From Mastigias papua (taxonomy: Eukaryota > Cnidaria > Scyphozoa > Rhizostomeae > Mastigiidae): 64,000 nucleotides of DNA. Location: NCBI GenBank assembly GCA_964019165.1, contig OZ025271.1, forward strand, positions 845,001 through 909,000, written 5' to 3'. Position numbers and translations under genes: made by a program. The notes beneath the pieces are model-generated. The model saw only the letters and a list, made by a program, of their open reading frames with translations. It was not told where the DNA came from and searched no databases. Below, in pieces: positions 19,926 to 31,996 of the stretch. Within the stretch, counting starts at the first letter, position 1. The number at the start of each line of letters is the position of its first letter.

Positions 19926-21129
19926 GATTCTTCAATTCCAGGCCATCTCTCTGTCCAGACCTCCTCTACGAACATACATTGGAGGAACATTCCACTTTGA
20001 CCACCCGATTGCAAATATCACTGATGAAAATAACAATAGAATCCTACGACACTAATGATAAATTCGAACACAACAGTACTCAATATTCACCTCCTTATCT
20101 TCTTTTAACGCAGATTCTCCTTTACCTCGTGATCCGGGCGATTCAGAGGATGGTTTTCATCACACTGAGCGTTAATGCATCAGGTTTGCATCAGAAAGCC
20201 TGTCGGAACAAATAGCATCGTTCATAACTACCAATTGGTATTTGCTGTGGATAGTAAGAGACTTAAAGAAGTGATAGCCCTTGTTGTACTGTTTATGGGC
20301 ATACATACTGCAGTCTGTATGACATTTGCTATGATCGACAAGTTTCACGTTGTCTTTAATTGTGAGTATCACTAGATCAAGAACACCCGGGAAGCCGTAA
20401 TTGTGTGCAGAATGGTTCAACCTACTGACACATGCATAACTTTGGAAGTTCTTGTTTAATAAGAGCTTTTGTTTCTATAGGACGATAGGACGGGGCGGTG
20501 CCAGCCACTACAGATCTAGAAACTTCAATAGGTATTGCCTTTTTAGGGTCCACATCTATTGGGGCCACACCCTTCAATACAACAGCGTAGAACAAAGCAT
20601 GCGATGAACGATTGTGAAGGAGCGATTGTATATAACAATAAGTACTGTTGTTTTGCAATAAATCTCTCAGCTCCATTCCAGCTTTGTTGGGCGAAATAGA
20701 AAATCGACCAGGGGAAAACTTGGGGAACATGTCTACGCCAGACCCTCTCGTTGAACCGTTACTGAATAGTTTATGAGTAATTTGCGAACTACGTCATATG
20801 TATTTCTCCATTCATCTATGGAATCTTCGTACTATTGAATTGTAACAGTAAGATAATTGAATTGATTTGTTATATATGTATCCATGACACGATGATGGAT
20901 AAATTACATACATTTTGTGTTGGGACATTTCTGATAGTTGAATTTACTGGATTCTGTTGTTGTTGTTGTGGAAATTGAACACGAGACGGGCTGTTTGCTG
21001 TGGATGTTCCCATGTTGTTAATCTCAAGTGTCCCATGTTGCACCTGTACCGAACAAATGGGACATTTTTGTATCATTATTATCAATTTCTTTACAGTTTG
21101 AAATACAATAATAGCTAACGAAGATCACC
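19926..21129. other. Spacer with an unrecognised minus-strand ORF
   Basis: The first part would be the 3' flank of the gene whose stop codon abuts the gypsy element. On the minus strand, 20422-20730 (open up to about 20780) reads as a coding-like frame of 102 or more residues (MFPKFSPGRFSISPNKAGME, LLQNNSTYCYIQSLLHNRSS) with no domain I know. It may be an exon or a relic. Nothing else can be supported. Confidence 0.35.
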
Positions 21130-21292
21130 TACCGTAAATCCTCGAATTACTTCCTGGGGGCTTATTTATTTTTGATGTTTTTTGGGTGGGGGCTTATTCG
21201 AGGGGGGCTTTTTAACAATTTGAAGTTCTAGCATGGGGGCTTATTCGAGGGGGGCTTATTCGAGGGAGGGGCTAATTCGAGGATTTACGGTA
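21130..21292. mobile_element. Short MITE with TACCGTA ends and iterated GGGGGCTTATTCGAGG
   Basis: 163 bp. Ends are perfect inverted repeats (TACCGTAAATCCTCGAATTA). The interior repeats GGGGGCTTATTCGAGG three times on one strand, so the subterminal motif is iterated as in the elements at 10.1 and 41.2 kb. Confidence 0.85.
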
Positions 21293-22925
21293 GCTAACTC
21301 CAACTATTGAAATAGATACAAACCAGAGAAAATAATTGCATTAGCAAAAAGAGATCGGTAAAATATTTAATTTTCTATGATGTATACGGTAAAATCAGGT
21401 TTCTTAAATAGTTAATCTAAATATGCTAGGTATAGAGCAAAAGTGCAGCGGCATAGTTTGCATGGACAAATATCCCCTTTCATACTTTTTATGTTTACAT
21501 TGTTAAAGTGAATCTGAGTTTCGTGTAATTTGTGGCAGCATTCTCCAGAGTCGTGGACAACTACTTGAAAACTGGGATGCTTTTGAAGGCGCCTCCGTGA
21601 GGGCTCGACACCCTTGTTAAAATGAGGCAATTGGGTATCTGACTTCAGTTACGTTTAGATTTGCATAACCTCTATAACATTGAGCTCAAACAATGTGAAG
21701 TAGAAACTGTCTGTGATCATGGGCCTAGTCCTTAGAAGTAACATAAAGCACAGTTCCCTTTATTAACTCTTAGGATGGCATCCATACTTGAGAGATATGA
21801 CAATATTGAATTAATACTAATACGAATCAAGGCCGGGGGAATGGCTATGTGTACCATGCTCCACTTTTCATGCCCAAGTGCAGACCTATTCGAATAGCGC
21901 CCCCGGGCCAAATGGGGATTGGGCGACATTTCCGTGTTCTCCGTAGGAGTGCTACCTCTCTGTCGTTTTTCATTGTGTACTCTCTGGACATTCACCTGAC
22001 GTTCCCTTGATTTTGGAAGAAGCTGAAGGGAAAATGTTTGGTTCTTATGAACAAAACACGTGCAATTTTGTTCTCTTGAATTTGATTCGTAGTTTAAATT
22101 ATCCTTATATCTTTTCCACTTCCGTAGATTTTTTACGTAACATTTCCACGACCTTCGAGGACTTCTATGAACTAGATTCTTGCAAAATCTAAGACTTTTA
22201 TATCAGAACTATATCTACTCATTCCTTCTCAGATATGAAGGGAGGGAGATACTGAAATCAGAACACCAACGCTGGAGATCACTTTAAGGTTTTAATGAGC
22301 AATAAATTAAACTGATATCCATTGTAGACGTAGATCTCTTGCAAATTAATGTTTAATTCTATACACAGCACATTGTGCGCGATTTTTAGCAAAAGCTGCT
22401 CGTCAGCCGCGCTAATTTCAAGTCTCAAACAGTTTTTATTCGGATAAAATGCCTTATTTTTATGCTTGAATATGCATCTTCGAAAGAGACCGGCTTAACG
22501 TTGTGTGGAAATAATTTTGTTAGAAGTGCATTCAAGAAGCCATCGACTGCGAAAAGTGGGTGGGCAATGGTCAGGAGAAACAATTTTCCCCATAACTTTG
22601 ACCACTCTCTGTCTCATTACCTGAAATTTGATTATTTCGGGTGGTTTAACCGTGGCTTGAGAATCACCTTCGGGAAAAAGTGGGCGACAAGGGCTACCCT
22701 CCTTAACTATAAAGCACTGCTGAAGGGCTACCCTCCTTAAATACATTTGAAATACTAGTCCGTCCCCCCACCCCCTGGCTACGGCACTACGAGTATCTCA
22801 ACTACTAGAGGCCTGGCCACTAGCCATCTTTGCTAACTGCAAATGAGGCTGTTGGACGCGGGAAATTAAAGCAAGCTGTATTACGTGATTTCTGAGTCCC
22901 TTACACTTAACACTTATCATATACT
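21293..22925. other. Intergenic; promoter side of the PCLAF-like gene
   Basis: No recognised gene. A short open frame at 22462-22740 has no known domain. The sequence at 22720-22800 (AAGGGCTACCCTCC and a C-rich TGGCTACGGC end) looks like transposon termini without a partner. Confidence 0.4.
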
Positions 22926-25133
22926 ATGGTGAGAACACGTGCCGATAGTTCAGCTAGAAAGGGTGAGTAGAGAAGAGTTTGAGTTAATGGCCGTTTAATT
23001 CATGTATTTGCAAAGCACGGTGTATGGTGTCGTATATGATAGCTAGGCCATTCAACGGTCGCCTCCGACTATTGGCGGCATGAAGTATTTTACGGTGGAG
23101 GGGCCAGGTATACAATGGCACTCCTCTAAAGCTACAAAAAGTGTTATAATATCACATAAAATCAAGAAGGTATCTTCCTCTGCAGCTTTCGATTGACAGC
23201 AGAATACAGATCTCATTACCAGTCAAGTTTCCAGCACTTATTTACTTTAAAGTATTTTAACAAACTTTCAAAATTCGTATAAATGGGGAAATGAGGAGGA
23301 ATAACAAGATAGCCATACTAGTGGGCTGTATTCCTATTCTTCAAAATTATTGACATTAAGTAAATCATAGCACCAATGAACGTGAAGATAGAGGTGAACT
23401 GCGAAATATTGCTCTTTTTCCGCTCATATTCTCTCGCATGGCATCCTTGCTGTTCAGGCCTGTAGCCAGCTTAAATTCACAAGGGTGGCACAGCCAATTT
23501 ATATATTACATATATCTTTATAATTCATGTTTTAGGGGAGGCACAGAGTCAGGCGGATGTGCAGTTTAGGGTAACAGCCAAATCACATTAAATTCTATAC
23601 GAAATTACTCCTTACGATGAAGAGAGTCGAAACAAGCGATAAAAAGTGCGGTTCTACTTACCAATTACTTATTTACCCCTATTTTTCCCTCGATCAACAT
23701 TGACATCCCTTTGTCAATTAAGAAACTTCCGCCCATTCTACAACTAACGCTAACCGTAACCCTGACCCTTAACCTGCACAAAACCCTAACCCTGACCCTA
23801 ACCAGAACCCTAAGTAATTGGCAAGTAGAACCGCACTTTTTATCGTTTGTTTCGACTCTCTCTCAAGGAGTAATTTCATATAGAATTTAACACGATTTGG
23901 CTGTTACCCTAAACTGCACATCCACCCAGAGTCAAATCTCACAAGTCCAGGGGGCCTTGCCCCCCAGCAGGCCCCCCTTGGCTACAGGCCTGTTGCTGTT
24001 TGAAGTATAAGCTTTGGTTTGTTCTTTTAGCTGTAGCAGCAAAAGCTCCTAGGAAGCAAGTTGGCACTTCAAGTAGAGCTGGATCTAGTTCTAAGATTGC
24101 TACAAAGAAAGCAAGTTATTCATCTGGAGGTGGAGGAAATCCTTTAAGAGTTTGTGACATCCCATCGTGGCAGAAAGGTATAGCATTTGTTGTTTAACAT
24201 TCCATTTTAATTTCAGTAGATCACATTTATAGTCTTATTATTTTACATTGCATTGGTAGGAATGATGGATGTTTCTTCAATAGTTCTTTACCATTAAAAC
24301 AATTATGCACAATAAGACAAACAACGACTATTTAACTTTACTTTATTTAACTTTAAATCAAAAATAGGAAAAGACACCGGATCACCTGGTCCCTATGATG
24401 GATGACACTTGTAATTTAGCTTTTTATCAACAAAGAAGAAATGAGCATGGCATGAAAAAGCAGCAGAAAAGTAGCTTGGCACCATGAAGAATGTGCTATC
24501 TCCCCTTTTGAATGAAGTGAATTTTACTGAAATTTGTTATAGTAGTCTCCATTTTAGAATATAGATATATATATATAATTTATTTAATTATTTATTTGCT
24601 TTATTATTTGTAAATGTACTAACCACTAACCCAACTTGTGTGTAATACCTAACTGTTAGGTTTTGTACAATATTTTATAGATAGATAGAATGTATGAACA
24701 GGTCAGTTATTGAAATGGAGGCTATATATGATGGAGCATTAACTAATTGAAATGTTTTGTTTGCATTGTAGGTATTGGTGAATTTTATCCAAAACTAAAA
24801 AAAGACAATCAAGCAAAGAATGATGCAGAAAGATCAGATACTAACAAGGATGGGCCATGTTTACTAAGTGCTAGCTCAGATTGCCAACAAAATACCATGA
24901 ATGGTGATGTTAAAGTGCAAAGCAAATGTGTCATGGAAGGAGCAGAAATCGGGGAGCCAAAGCAAGGGCCTAGCTCTAGTATGGAAAAAACAGAGGAGAA
25001 TACTTTGGCAAATGGTGTGAAGGAAAGTCTGATTCCTCAACCGATTGAATCTGAAGGAAGCAAATATAACAGTGATGATGGAGTAATTGGGGACAGCAGC
25101 AGTTCAGTAGAGGAGTCACAACCAGAATGTTAA
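22926..25133 (+). CDS. PCLAF: PCNA-associated factor (PCLAF/p15PAF-like)
   Basis: Three exons: 22926-22962, 24031-24177 and 24772-25133, with GT-AG introns, both in phase 1, giving 181 residues. The start MVRTRADS matches the conserved vertebrate N-terminus MVRTKADS. AAKAPRK and GGNP follow, as in p15PAF, then a PIP box at about 60-67 (QKGIGEFY) that docks on the sliding clamp PCNA during DNA replication and repair. The PIP box is split by intron 2 after QK. Human p15PAF has 111 residues and a KEN degron after the PIP box. Here the tail is about 70 residues longer, acidic and Ser/Glu-rich, with KKDNQ where KEN might be. Nuclear and intrinsically disordered by composition. Transposons fill part of intron 1. 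Convergent with RRP7A. Confidence 0.85.
23455..23992. mobile_element. hAT-type DNA transposon in PCLAF intron 1
   Basis: Ends are inverted repeats beginning CAGGCCTGTAGCCA, flanked by an exact 8-bp duplication TTGCTGTT (23447-23454 and 23993-24000), the hAT size. No transposase. A second element is nested inside it. The right end lies only about 38 bp before the exon 2 boundary. Confidence 0.88.
23552..23926. mobile_element. Nested long-TIR element with telomere-like core
   Basis: 375 bp with inverted repeats of about 118 bp starting GGCGGATGTGCAG (left) and GGTGGATGTGCAG (right, read inward), flanked by an exact 8-bp duplication CAGAGTCA (23544-23551 and 23927-23934). The inner right side holds degenerate TTAGGG-like repeats on the minus strand. 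8-bp duplications with GG-starting ends fit hAT or Merlin-like elements; the superfamily is undecided. Confidence 0.85.
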
Positions 25134-25207
25134 AGTTGAATTGACAGGAAAAAGAACTGGTATTCTTCTTTGTAAAATGAAGCGGTTTTTAAATCTTATA
25201 GGTAAGT

Positions 25208-25213
25208 AATAAA
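25208..25213 (+). terminator. AATAAA polyadenylation signal, PCLAF-like gene
   Basis: First AATAAA after the PCLAF stop codon, about 75 bp downstream. Position is plausible for the 3' end of the transcript. Confidence 0.5.
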
Positions 25214-26093
25214 TAATGTAGAAATATATCCCTTGTACTGTAGGAATCTGGTCTATTTATATACCAGTTGGATATCTTGGCCAAGTGATATAATTTACTA
25301 TGGTATGAAATGAACTTAGCACCATAGTCAGGCCTGTCAATAAGATGCATGTGATCGCATATGAGGGCAAAGGCACACGCCTGGCTCAGTTCACGCGCTT
25401 GATTTGTCGCTCATGCCAGCTTTATCAAAAATATACATTGAAGTACCATGGAAATTGTGAATCATTATAGGAAAGCACTCAAAATTGAATATTTAGAGTG
25501 TGCAAACAATCTCGCTTGCATGATTGGCAGCATGTGTGTACTTTACTCATTGAAATGGCTGCATAGACATTTGTCTGTCTTTTCTTTGGTAAGCCTACTA
25601 CTCCATGTAGACTCACATGCAATGATCACCCCACATGGACAAACATACTGGAATTTTTTAACTGTCTTCAACACAAGTCACTACTCTAGAAGTGGAGTTT
25701 TTTGCTTGGCAGGCTCTTAATGCTTTATTCAACTATTCTACCAACCCATTATATTTCAGAAAATCAAAAATATTATCTTACATATTGCCTTAATGGTGTC
25801 AAATGCTCTTAAGTGAAATGTAATATCTGCCCTCTTCTATTTGATCTGTATATATGCAGTTATACAAAGGTCTTTTTTAACTTGTAAAAATTCAACATTT
25901 TGTGCATTATTCACTTTGTTTAAAAACTACAGACTTCTTTGTCTCATTGCCCTAATGGATAGTGAATCCAAAACAAGCTGTATGGGTAGAATCTTACATA
26001 GTGCAGATCATGAACTCTCATAAACCAAAAACTGACATGCTGAATACAAAATGTATCAATTTCATTACAGATAAGTATCAACTGTTCAAGATA
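25214..26093. other. Spacer between convergent genes
   Basis: About 0.9 kb between the 3' ends of the PCLAF-like gene and RRP7A; probably holds both 3' untranslated regions. No domain or repeat recognised. Confidence 0.5.
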
Positions 26094-29000
26094 TCAAAAT
26101 GGCTTGAATTTCCTAGCAGCTCTAAGTTGTTGAATTTTCTTTTTGTCCTCTTCAAATTTCTTCCTTAGGGTGGCAATATGCTCTCGTTTTGACTCTCGCT
26201 GTTGAAATGTATAAAAGTTAGCAAGTTCTTTCTTCTCTCTTTTCTTTTTGTCTTTCTTGGTCACCCTATCCAATTCTACCAAGTTCTTTTTTCCATGTGT
26301 AACAACAGTCCAGCCTTCTTCATCAGGCTCACTTGCGAGCCTTTCCAGCTTTTCCTTCTCTTTAGCTTCCTTCAAATCAAACTCCGCCATGAATCTGTCA
26401 ACTTTTTTCTCCACATCTTTTGGATTTGAATACTGCTTTCTGTATTCCGTACACCATTTCTGCAACCCACTTCTGATCCTCATTTTCTTTTGTGACATAT
26501 AATACACAGTAGAGAGTTCACTTCGCATTAATGCCTCAACTGAGGTGGGATTTTGAAAGACAATGTAGGCAACCTGAAATCAATGATATACAAAGTACAA
26601 AACAAATGTACGATTTTCCCAACAAGCTAGATAATACTAACAACAGCTGAGCTATTGATCTGATCATGATCAGAACAAATAAACAATTTACTATCAGCAC
26701 CATGAGTGTCAAGTTGCAGCATGAGACAACCTCCAATTCATAGCTCTTGGAACTGACCAACCACTGGGTAGCAAGCCATCTATAAAAAGGTGTGGTAAAT
26801 CTTGATGAAGTTCAATTAACAGTTTCATAGGTTTCAAAGAAAAAGGAAACTCTCATCTTTTTGAACAGAAGAGCATGGTGTATGATCCAAGGACACCCTC
26901 ATCTGTGTGCCTGCCTAGGAACAAACTTGTCTTATCATCCATGATTTTTGGGTGTTACATAAATATGGGGTCCTTCGTTATAACTCTGCAAGTTTTATTT
27001 GCGTTTCTGTGTGCACTGTTCAACTCTAAAATTATGTCATAGACAATATAGAATATGGTTTGTTCAAATTATCGTCATTGAACAAGATTCACCATTGCCA
27101 ATACAACCTTTTTTTATATCATGGATCTCAATGCTTGTATGACAAGAACAGTGTCATTGTCATTGTAACTTAACCTTGAATTCTGATGGGAATATAGCTC
27201 CAGATATTTTTTGTCATTTCATGAAATTGGATCTAATACCCTTTCATATCCATTTTATCATATATTTATTCGTGCAGTGTAAGATGATAAGGGGGTACAA
27301 CGTGCATATTCACAATTACATTATTTGGGAACTACAGATTCAGTGTATGTTCCATTTCATTTTTCATTTTCAGATTAGTTTAGGAGGGTAGCCCTGTGGC
27401 AAATGCTGGTCTATAAGGTGCCCTGAACTTAGTGCACCAAATTCCCTATGAGTGGTGGAAGTGTTGTCACTGTGTTGCCATTCTGCTCTAAGAATACCAT
27501 ACTATCATCAATTGTGATCTTATAACTTATGCAGCCCTAATTTTCCTCATAGGGGAAATCCTTGCTATTTTCATTTCATTTGTCACAAAGTTGTAGTTCT
27601 AGGAGGTTAGCCCTAAAGCAGCCACAGGTTAACAAGAGGCCCTGCACCTAATTTACAATATAACAGGTAGAAGGATAAAAAGTCAAAATAAAAGATAAAA
27701 TGTGAAAATGATACTGAGAAATAATGGGTATCCCAACTTAGGCATACAGATTGCTGTTAATGTGTCTTAAAATTTTGTTATATTGCTGCTGAAATTTAAG
27801 CATTGATATGAGTTTCATGAGGTGAAAGCATGCCACTGGTAATGGGGCATTTTCTCTTGCTAGACAGAGCGATTTTGAACAGCATACAAAATGACTGTGT
27901 CACTTAAGATTTAAGAAATAAGAAGTAAGGCTCATATCCTGGAAGTCATATGCTATATGGACTGTTCCAGATTTTGTAGAAGACAGCATAAACATGGCAG
28001 CGCCTGCCAAGGAGGTGAGTTTTTTTTCATTACAATTTCCCTCCAGTACACAATGCTGCAGGTATTAAGGGAAATTTATGATGTATTTTCAAATGGCACA
28101 CATACTGTACTGACCTGCCAGCTCTCCCAGTTTTACCAGGAATTTCCTGCTTTTGTGTACCTTCTCATGGCCTCATGGCATCTTACATATCCCTCCCAAT
28201 GTTAAATCTATCTCTCAGTGTTCTATTGTTTTATGATATTTCAAGAAGCGCTATGGAAATCACTAACTCTAAATCATATTTGCAGCAAGCAGTGCGCATT
28301 GCCACATTCCTGGGGGAGTATCTTAAACCATTGTTTTGCAAGGCCACCTGGCCTAACAAAATCTTTGTGGGCAGATTTAAGAATAGCTAAAAACTTTAAA
28401 AATGGTTATGAAAATGAAACCCTGAGCAATCAGTGATGGTGAAGGACAAGAACAACAATGCTAACAATGCTACAATTGTGGCTGACAGCTCAGTTACATG
28501 TGGGTGAAATTGGTCTCAAATGAGACTGCCCATCCAGATATGCCAGATTGCACTCTTTGAATCTGGCACAAGGAAGCTAATTGCTAGGTGAATTCTGACA
28601 CATTTAAGGTTGTAGAACTAATAAAAATAATAATGATAATAAGAACTACTACAGTAATATAGGCTGGAAACCTGTTACAGATCAACTCAAAAACCTATTG
28701 CTGTTACTACTACGTGATGCTCCAAAAACCATTAACAGGTGAAAGAAATGTTTTCCTCATGGTATTTGATCTGACACAGGCTTGCTAAAGTAACATAGAT
28801 AAGACTTTTCCCAGTAATGGCACGTATGTGGATGGAAGCAACCAAAGTGATGTGGGACAGATATTCCCTACACAATACAACAAATTCAAGTCTAATAGAT
28901 AGATATATGCGTGACAAGGTGCTAAAGTGCTATAGGGTTTGGTGACGCTAGTTAATTTGAATATTTTCAAACTAATACAATATTATTAAGTGGCAATAAT

Positions 29001-29593
29001 GCAATAAAAATTGCTCTGACTGGCATACTGTTGGATGCAGAAAGTTTTGAAGGAAAGGAAGCAAAAGAAAATAACTAAACCGGGTTACTTTGTATGCCAA
29101 AAAGTGAAGTACACGCCTTAAGTGGACACCTGAGACCTAGCGTGCACTTACAAACCTGACTTCTTGCTCGTGCACAATCGAGATCGCATCCGAAATGGCC
29201 AAACTCTGCAGTCGAGGTTGGCAGGATTGACTATATATGCTTAATCAACTGTCCGCACTTTTTAACAGTCAAAAGTACGATATCAATGCTTACTTTAAAG
29301 CAAAAATGATCTTTGGAAAACACCAGTTTTACACTGCTGTCCAGTGTATGTTGAACGGGACCAGGCAGATCTTGAAGAAAGATTTCCTTGATAGAACCAA
29401 AACTACCAAATACATTCTGTAGTCCCTCCTTTGTACAGTATGGTGGTACGTTAGCAACAAAGATTGTTCTGTTCGACGGTGTAAATTTACTTTGCTTTTG
29501 ATGTATATGTATTTTAAAATACATTAAATGCGGTGACTTAACAGTGTTATCGAATGCTGTTCTCATAATCTTAAATCCTTTTATAGTCGCCAT
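26094..29593 (-). CDS. RRP7A: Ribosomal RNA-processing protein 7 (RRP7A)
   Basis: Two exons on the minus strand: 29593-29294 (300 nt, ends at AAA before GTAAGC) and 26573-26094 (480 nt, starts after CAG), joined in phase 0, giving 259 residues (human RRP7A has 280). RRP7A is a nucleolar factor for early 18S rRNA processing in the small-subunit processome. The N-terminal half is an RRM-like fold (about 41-125) with TIFVANVPPYCTKEGL, close to the human LFVLNVPPYCTEE. The second exon opens with VAYIVFQNPTSVEA, matching human VAYVVFQKPSGVSA. The C-terminal RRP7 domain has DEEGWTVVTHGKK and the family signature ELANFYTFQQRES, HIATLRKKFEEDKK, ending RKFKPF. The intron is 2.7 kb. The start Met lies in the same frame as upstream codons; I chose the first one that fits the family length. 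Confidence 0.92.
27380..27660. repeat. Two related AGGAGGGTAGCCCT modules in the RRP7A intron
   Basis: The segment at about 27380 (TAGGAGGGTAGCCCTGTGGC) recurs in diverged form at about 27600 (TAGGAGGTTAGCCCTAAAGC), both followed by a GAGGCCCTG-like stretch. Similar AAGGGCAACCCTCCT ends occur at 22725 and 53245. Probably decayed ends of a dispersed transposon family. Confidence 0.45.
27994..28390 (+). CDS. Putative tiny two-exon gene inside the RRP7A intron
   Basis: Exon 27994-28014 (MAAPAKE, before GTGAGT) and exon 28286-28390 (after TTTGCAG) join in phase 0 to a 41-residue protein with a stop. The second exon begins QAVRIATFLGEYLKPL and ends KIFVGRFKNS. Strand is opposite to RRP7A. An AATAAA lies near 28619. 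I do not recognise the product. Evidence is the good splice signals and the protein-like composition only; chance is possible. Confidence 0.35.
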
Positions 29594-30240
29594 GTTTGTT
29601 CCTCGTTGTTGCCTCGCATTCAATGTATAAATCGTGATGGCAATGAGGCAACGGGTTATGATCATTGTTTTGGAAATTCAGGCTGCTACATGGTCAGCAT
29701 TCCATGACACTTTGCTATCCTTGAGCGGAGGGTCTTAGGAGAAGAATTAAAAAAAGCGTAGTTTCAAAAACTTGGCTAGGTCAGGGAATTTTTGTGAAAG
29801 GAATCATCATAACAACCTTTATTTGATAAATGGTGGAAAAACTTTGGAATGACTTGCATTTAGCGATTAGAAACTCTACCTCAAAGTTATGTTGAAAAGA
29901 GATCTAAAACTAAACCATAATGAAACATATAAATGTATGAATGTATGAAACATATGAACGTATGAATATGTGAATGTATGAACTATATAAATATATGAAC
30001 CATATGAATGTAGATCAAACTCTGAACTCATCACGATTCTTTTAGATATTAAGTATCCTTTAATCATGAATCACTCTGCTATTCCCAAAAGTAATCCCAA
30101 AAGCAAAAGGAGTGGCCGTCATTTCGTTTATCTACCTACCTTGATGGCTCCTCCTTAGGAGTCATGATGCTTACTTATAGTCACTTGAAAGTTGTTGTAT
30201 GGTACGGCATTGTGGTAGGATTTAATATATCTATTTGAAC
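29594..30240. other. Promoter side of RRP7A, no other gene seen
   Basis: Upstream flank of RRP7A. Contains degenerate ATGAAACATATGAATG-like short repeats at 29925-30010. No gene recognised. Confidence 0.45.
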
Positions 30241-30659
30241 TTGGGTCTCAAGGGCTCTAGAGGATTAGTACCTTTCACAGGTGGAAGCGTAAAACTAAAG
30301 CCTCTCCCCTGTCACTGGTGTCCCTATCCCAGCTCCACCTAACGCGTCATACAAAGCCTCTGGGTGAAGAAGACCGTCCGTGCGTGGTGAAGAACCACAT
30401 CCTACAAGAGGTGAGACTGTTTTACGCTTAACACGGCGGATCTAGAGGAGTAAACCTCGAATAAAATCCCACTATTGGCAGCAGGGTAGTGGTGAATGCC
30501 CCTGGCAGAGGAACTTTTTAGTCAATGGCAGAGCATTCCTATCGGTATCCGGAGGAATTTGTAAAAATCAACCGATAGCGGTGACAGACTAGTTAGCAGC
30601 CACTGCGGGAAAAGTAGTTCTAGGGGCCTGCTTTTCCTAAACAGCCCCTAAGAATTATC

Positions 30660-31445
30660 ATGGAAATGCTAAACAGACATAGTATAGAGCTTGGCAAAAG
30701 GGGTGGTGATGCCCATCGGCTCATTAGTCCGGCCCGGTGGATGGACTGTGCCCCAGCAGGCAGACATGCACCGTCATCCAGCGACTGCTGGAAAATATCT
30801 ACATGGAATGTGAGAAGCCTATATCAGGCTGGAAAACTTGCAAACATTGCCAAAGAAATGATAAGAATGAATATAGATGTATTAGGGGTATCAGAAACAT
30901 TCTGGAAAGATAGAGGAGACTTTAGATACCATTTACCCAATAATGAAGACTTTAGGGTCATCTTTGCAGGTGGGAATGCACATAGGAAAGGCGTTGCTTT
31001 TGTAATGAGAGGCATTGCAATGGATAGCATTATAAATTATAGTTTGAAATCTGAAAGAATAATAATTGTCAGGTTATTATCAAAGCCCAAGAACCTTCTC
31101 CTTTGTCAAATCTATGCACCAACTGCAGCAGATTCAGATGAAGAGATTGAGAAATTTTATGAAGAAGTAGAATATGCAATAATTGAAACAAAGAAATGGG
31201 ATGACATAGTTATAGTGATTGGGGATTTCAACGCCAAGATCGGGAAAGGGAAACAAGGTGAAGTGGTAGGACCGCATGGACTAGGTGAAAGGAACGAGAG
31301 AGGGGAAATATTAGTAGAGTTCTGCATAAGCAATAATTTAACAGTTTGCAATAATTTAACATTTAACAATTTAACTGGTTCGAACAGAGAGAAAATTCAA
31401 AGCACACTTGGTCAGCCCCAGACGGAAAAACGAAAAATCAAATAG
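30660..31445 (+). pseudogene. LINE endonuclease (APE domain), truncated by frameshift
   Basis: A 261-residue frame with endonuclease motifs: Asn in ISTWNVRSLYQAGKL, Glu in VSETFW, the YAPTA strand, and Asp/Asn in GDFNAKIG. It leaves frame near 31390. The final SDHNPV motif of the same domain is readable in another frame near 31520. Confidence 0.85.
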
Positions 31446-31744
31446 ATTACATCATGATACACAGAAGATATCGCAATAGTATAAAAAATGCTAAGGTCCG
31501 ACCAGGCGCGGATTGTGGATCAGATCATAATCCAGTTGTTATAAATATCAAAACAACACTCAAGCGATTGAAAAAGAGCAAATTTTCAAGAAAAAAGGTG
31601 GAATGTTTCCAAGCTTGACAAAGGAACAATGAAAGAGAAATACAAGGTAGAAAGTGAGAGATTAATTAATGCAACGAATAATGGGGAAAATGTTGAAGAA
31701 GCCTGGAGCAAGCTTAAGGAATGTCTTATTAAAGCTGCAGATGC

Positions 31745-31930
31745 AGTTTGTGGCAAAAGAAAACTTTAAAACTTTAAAAGGAAGATAGATACTCTAAGTT
31801 TTATATGAAAATCATGTAATATCTTAGTTTTTAAAATTTTACGTTGTCAGAGGTTTCTTTAAACAGGACCCTTATTGATAGCAGTACTTTACATGTACTG
31901 AAAAGGCCTATCCTGCATAAATATGCATCA

Positions 31931-31974
<44 letters not shown>

Positions 31975-31980
31975 AAGCTG
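31745..31980. repeat. Insertion with (TTA)n inside the LINE
   Basis: About 235 bp of AT-rich sequence interrupt the LINE between the endonuclease and RT regions. It ends in about 45 bp of TTA repeats. RT-side coding resumes right after it. Confidence 0.65.
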
Positions 31981-31996
31981 GATCACTGAAGAGATA

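Noticed and set aside
22770..22800. A hAT end (C-rich, TGGCTACGGCACT)
   Set aside because: No partner end or target duplication was found nearby.
23740..23830. A true telomere or interstitial telomere fusion
   Set aside because: The CCCTAA-like repeats are few and degenerate and lie inside a transposon with target duplications.
24747..25133. Reading the PCLAF last exon from its own first Met
   Set aside because: The Met at 24747 lies in the intron; the exon boundary after GTAG at 24771 restores the PIP box in phase with exon 2.
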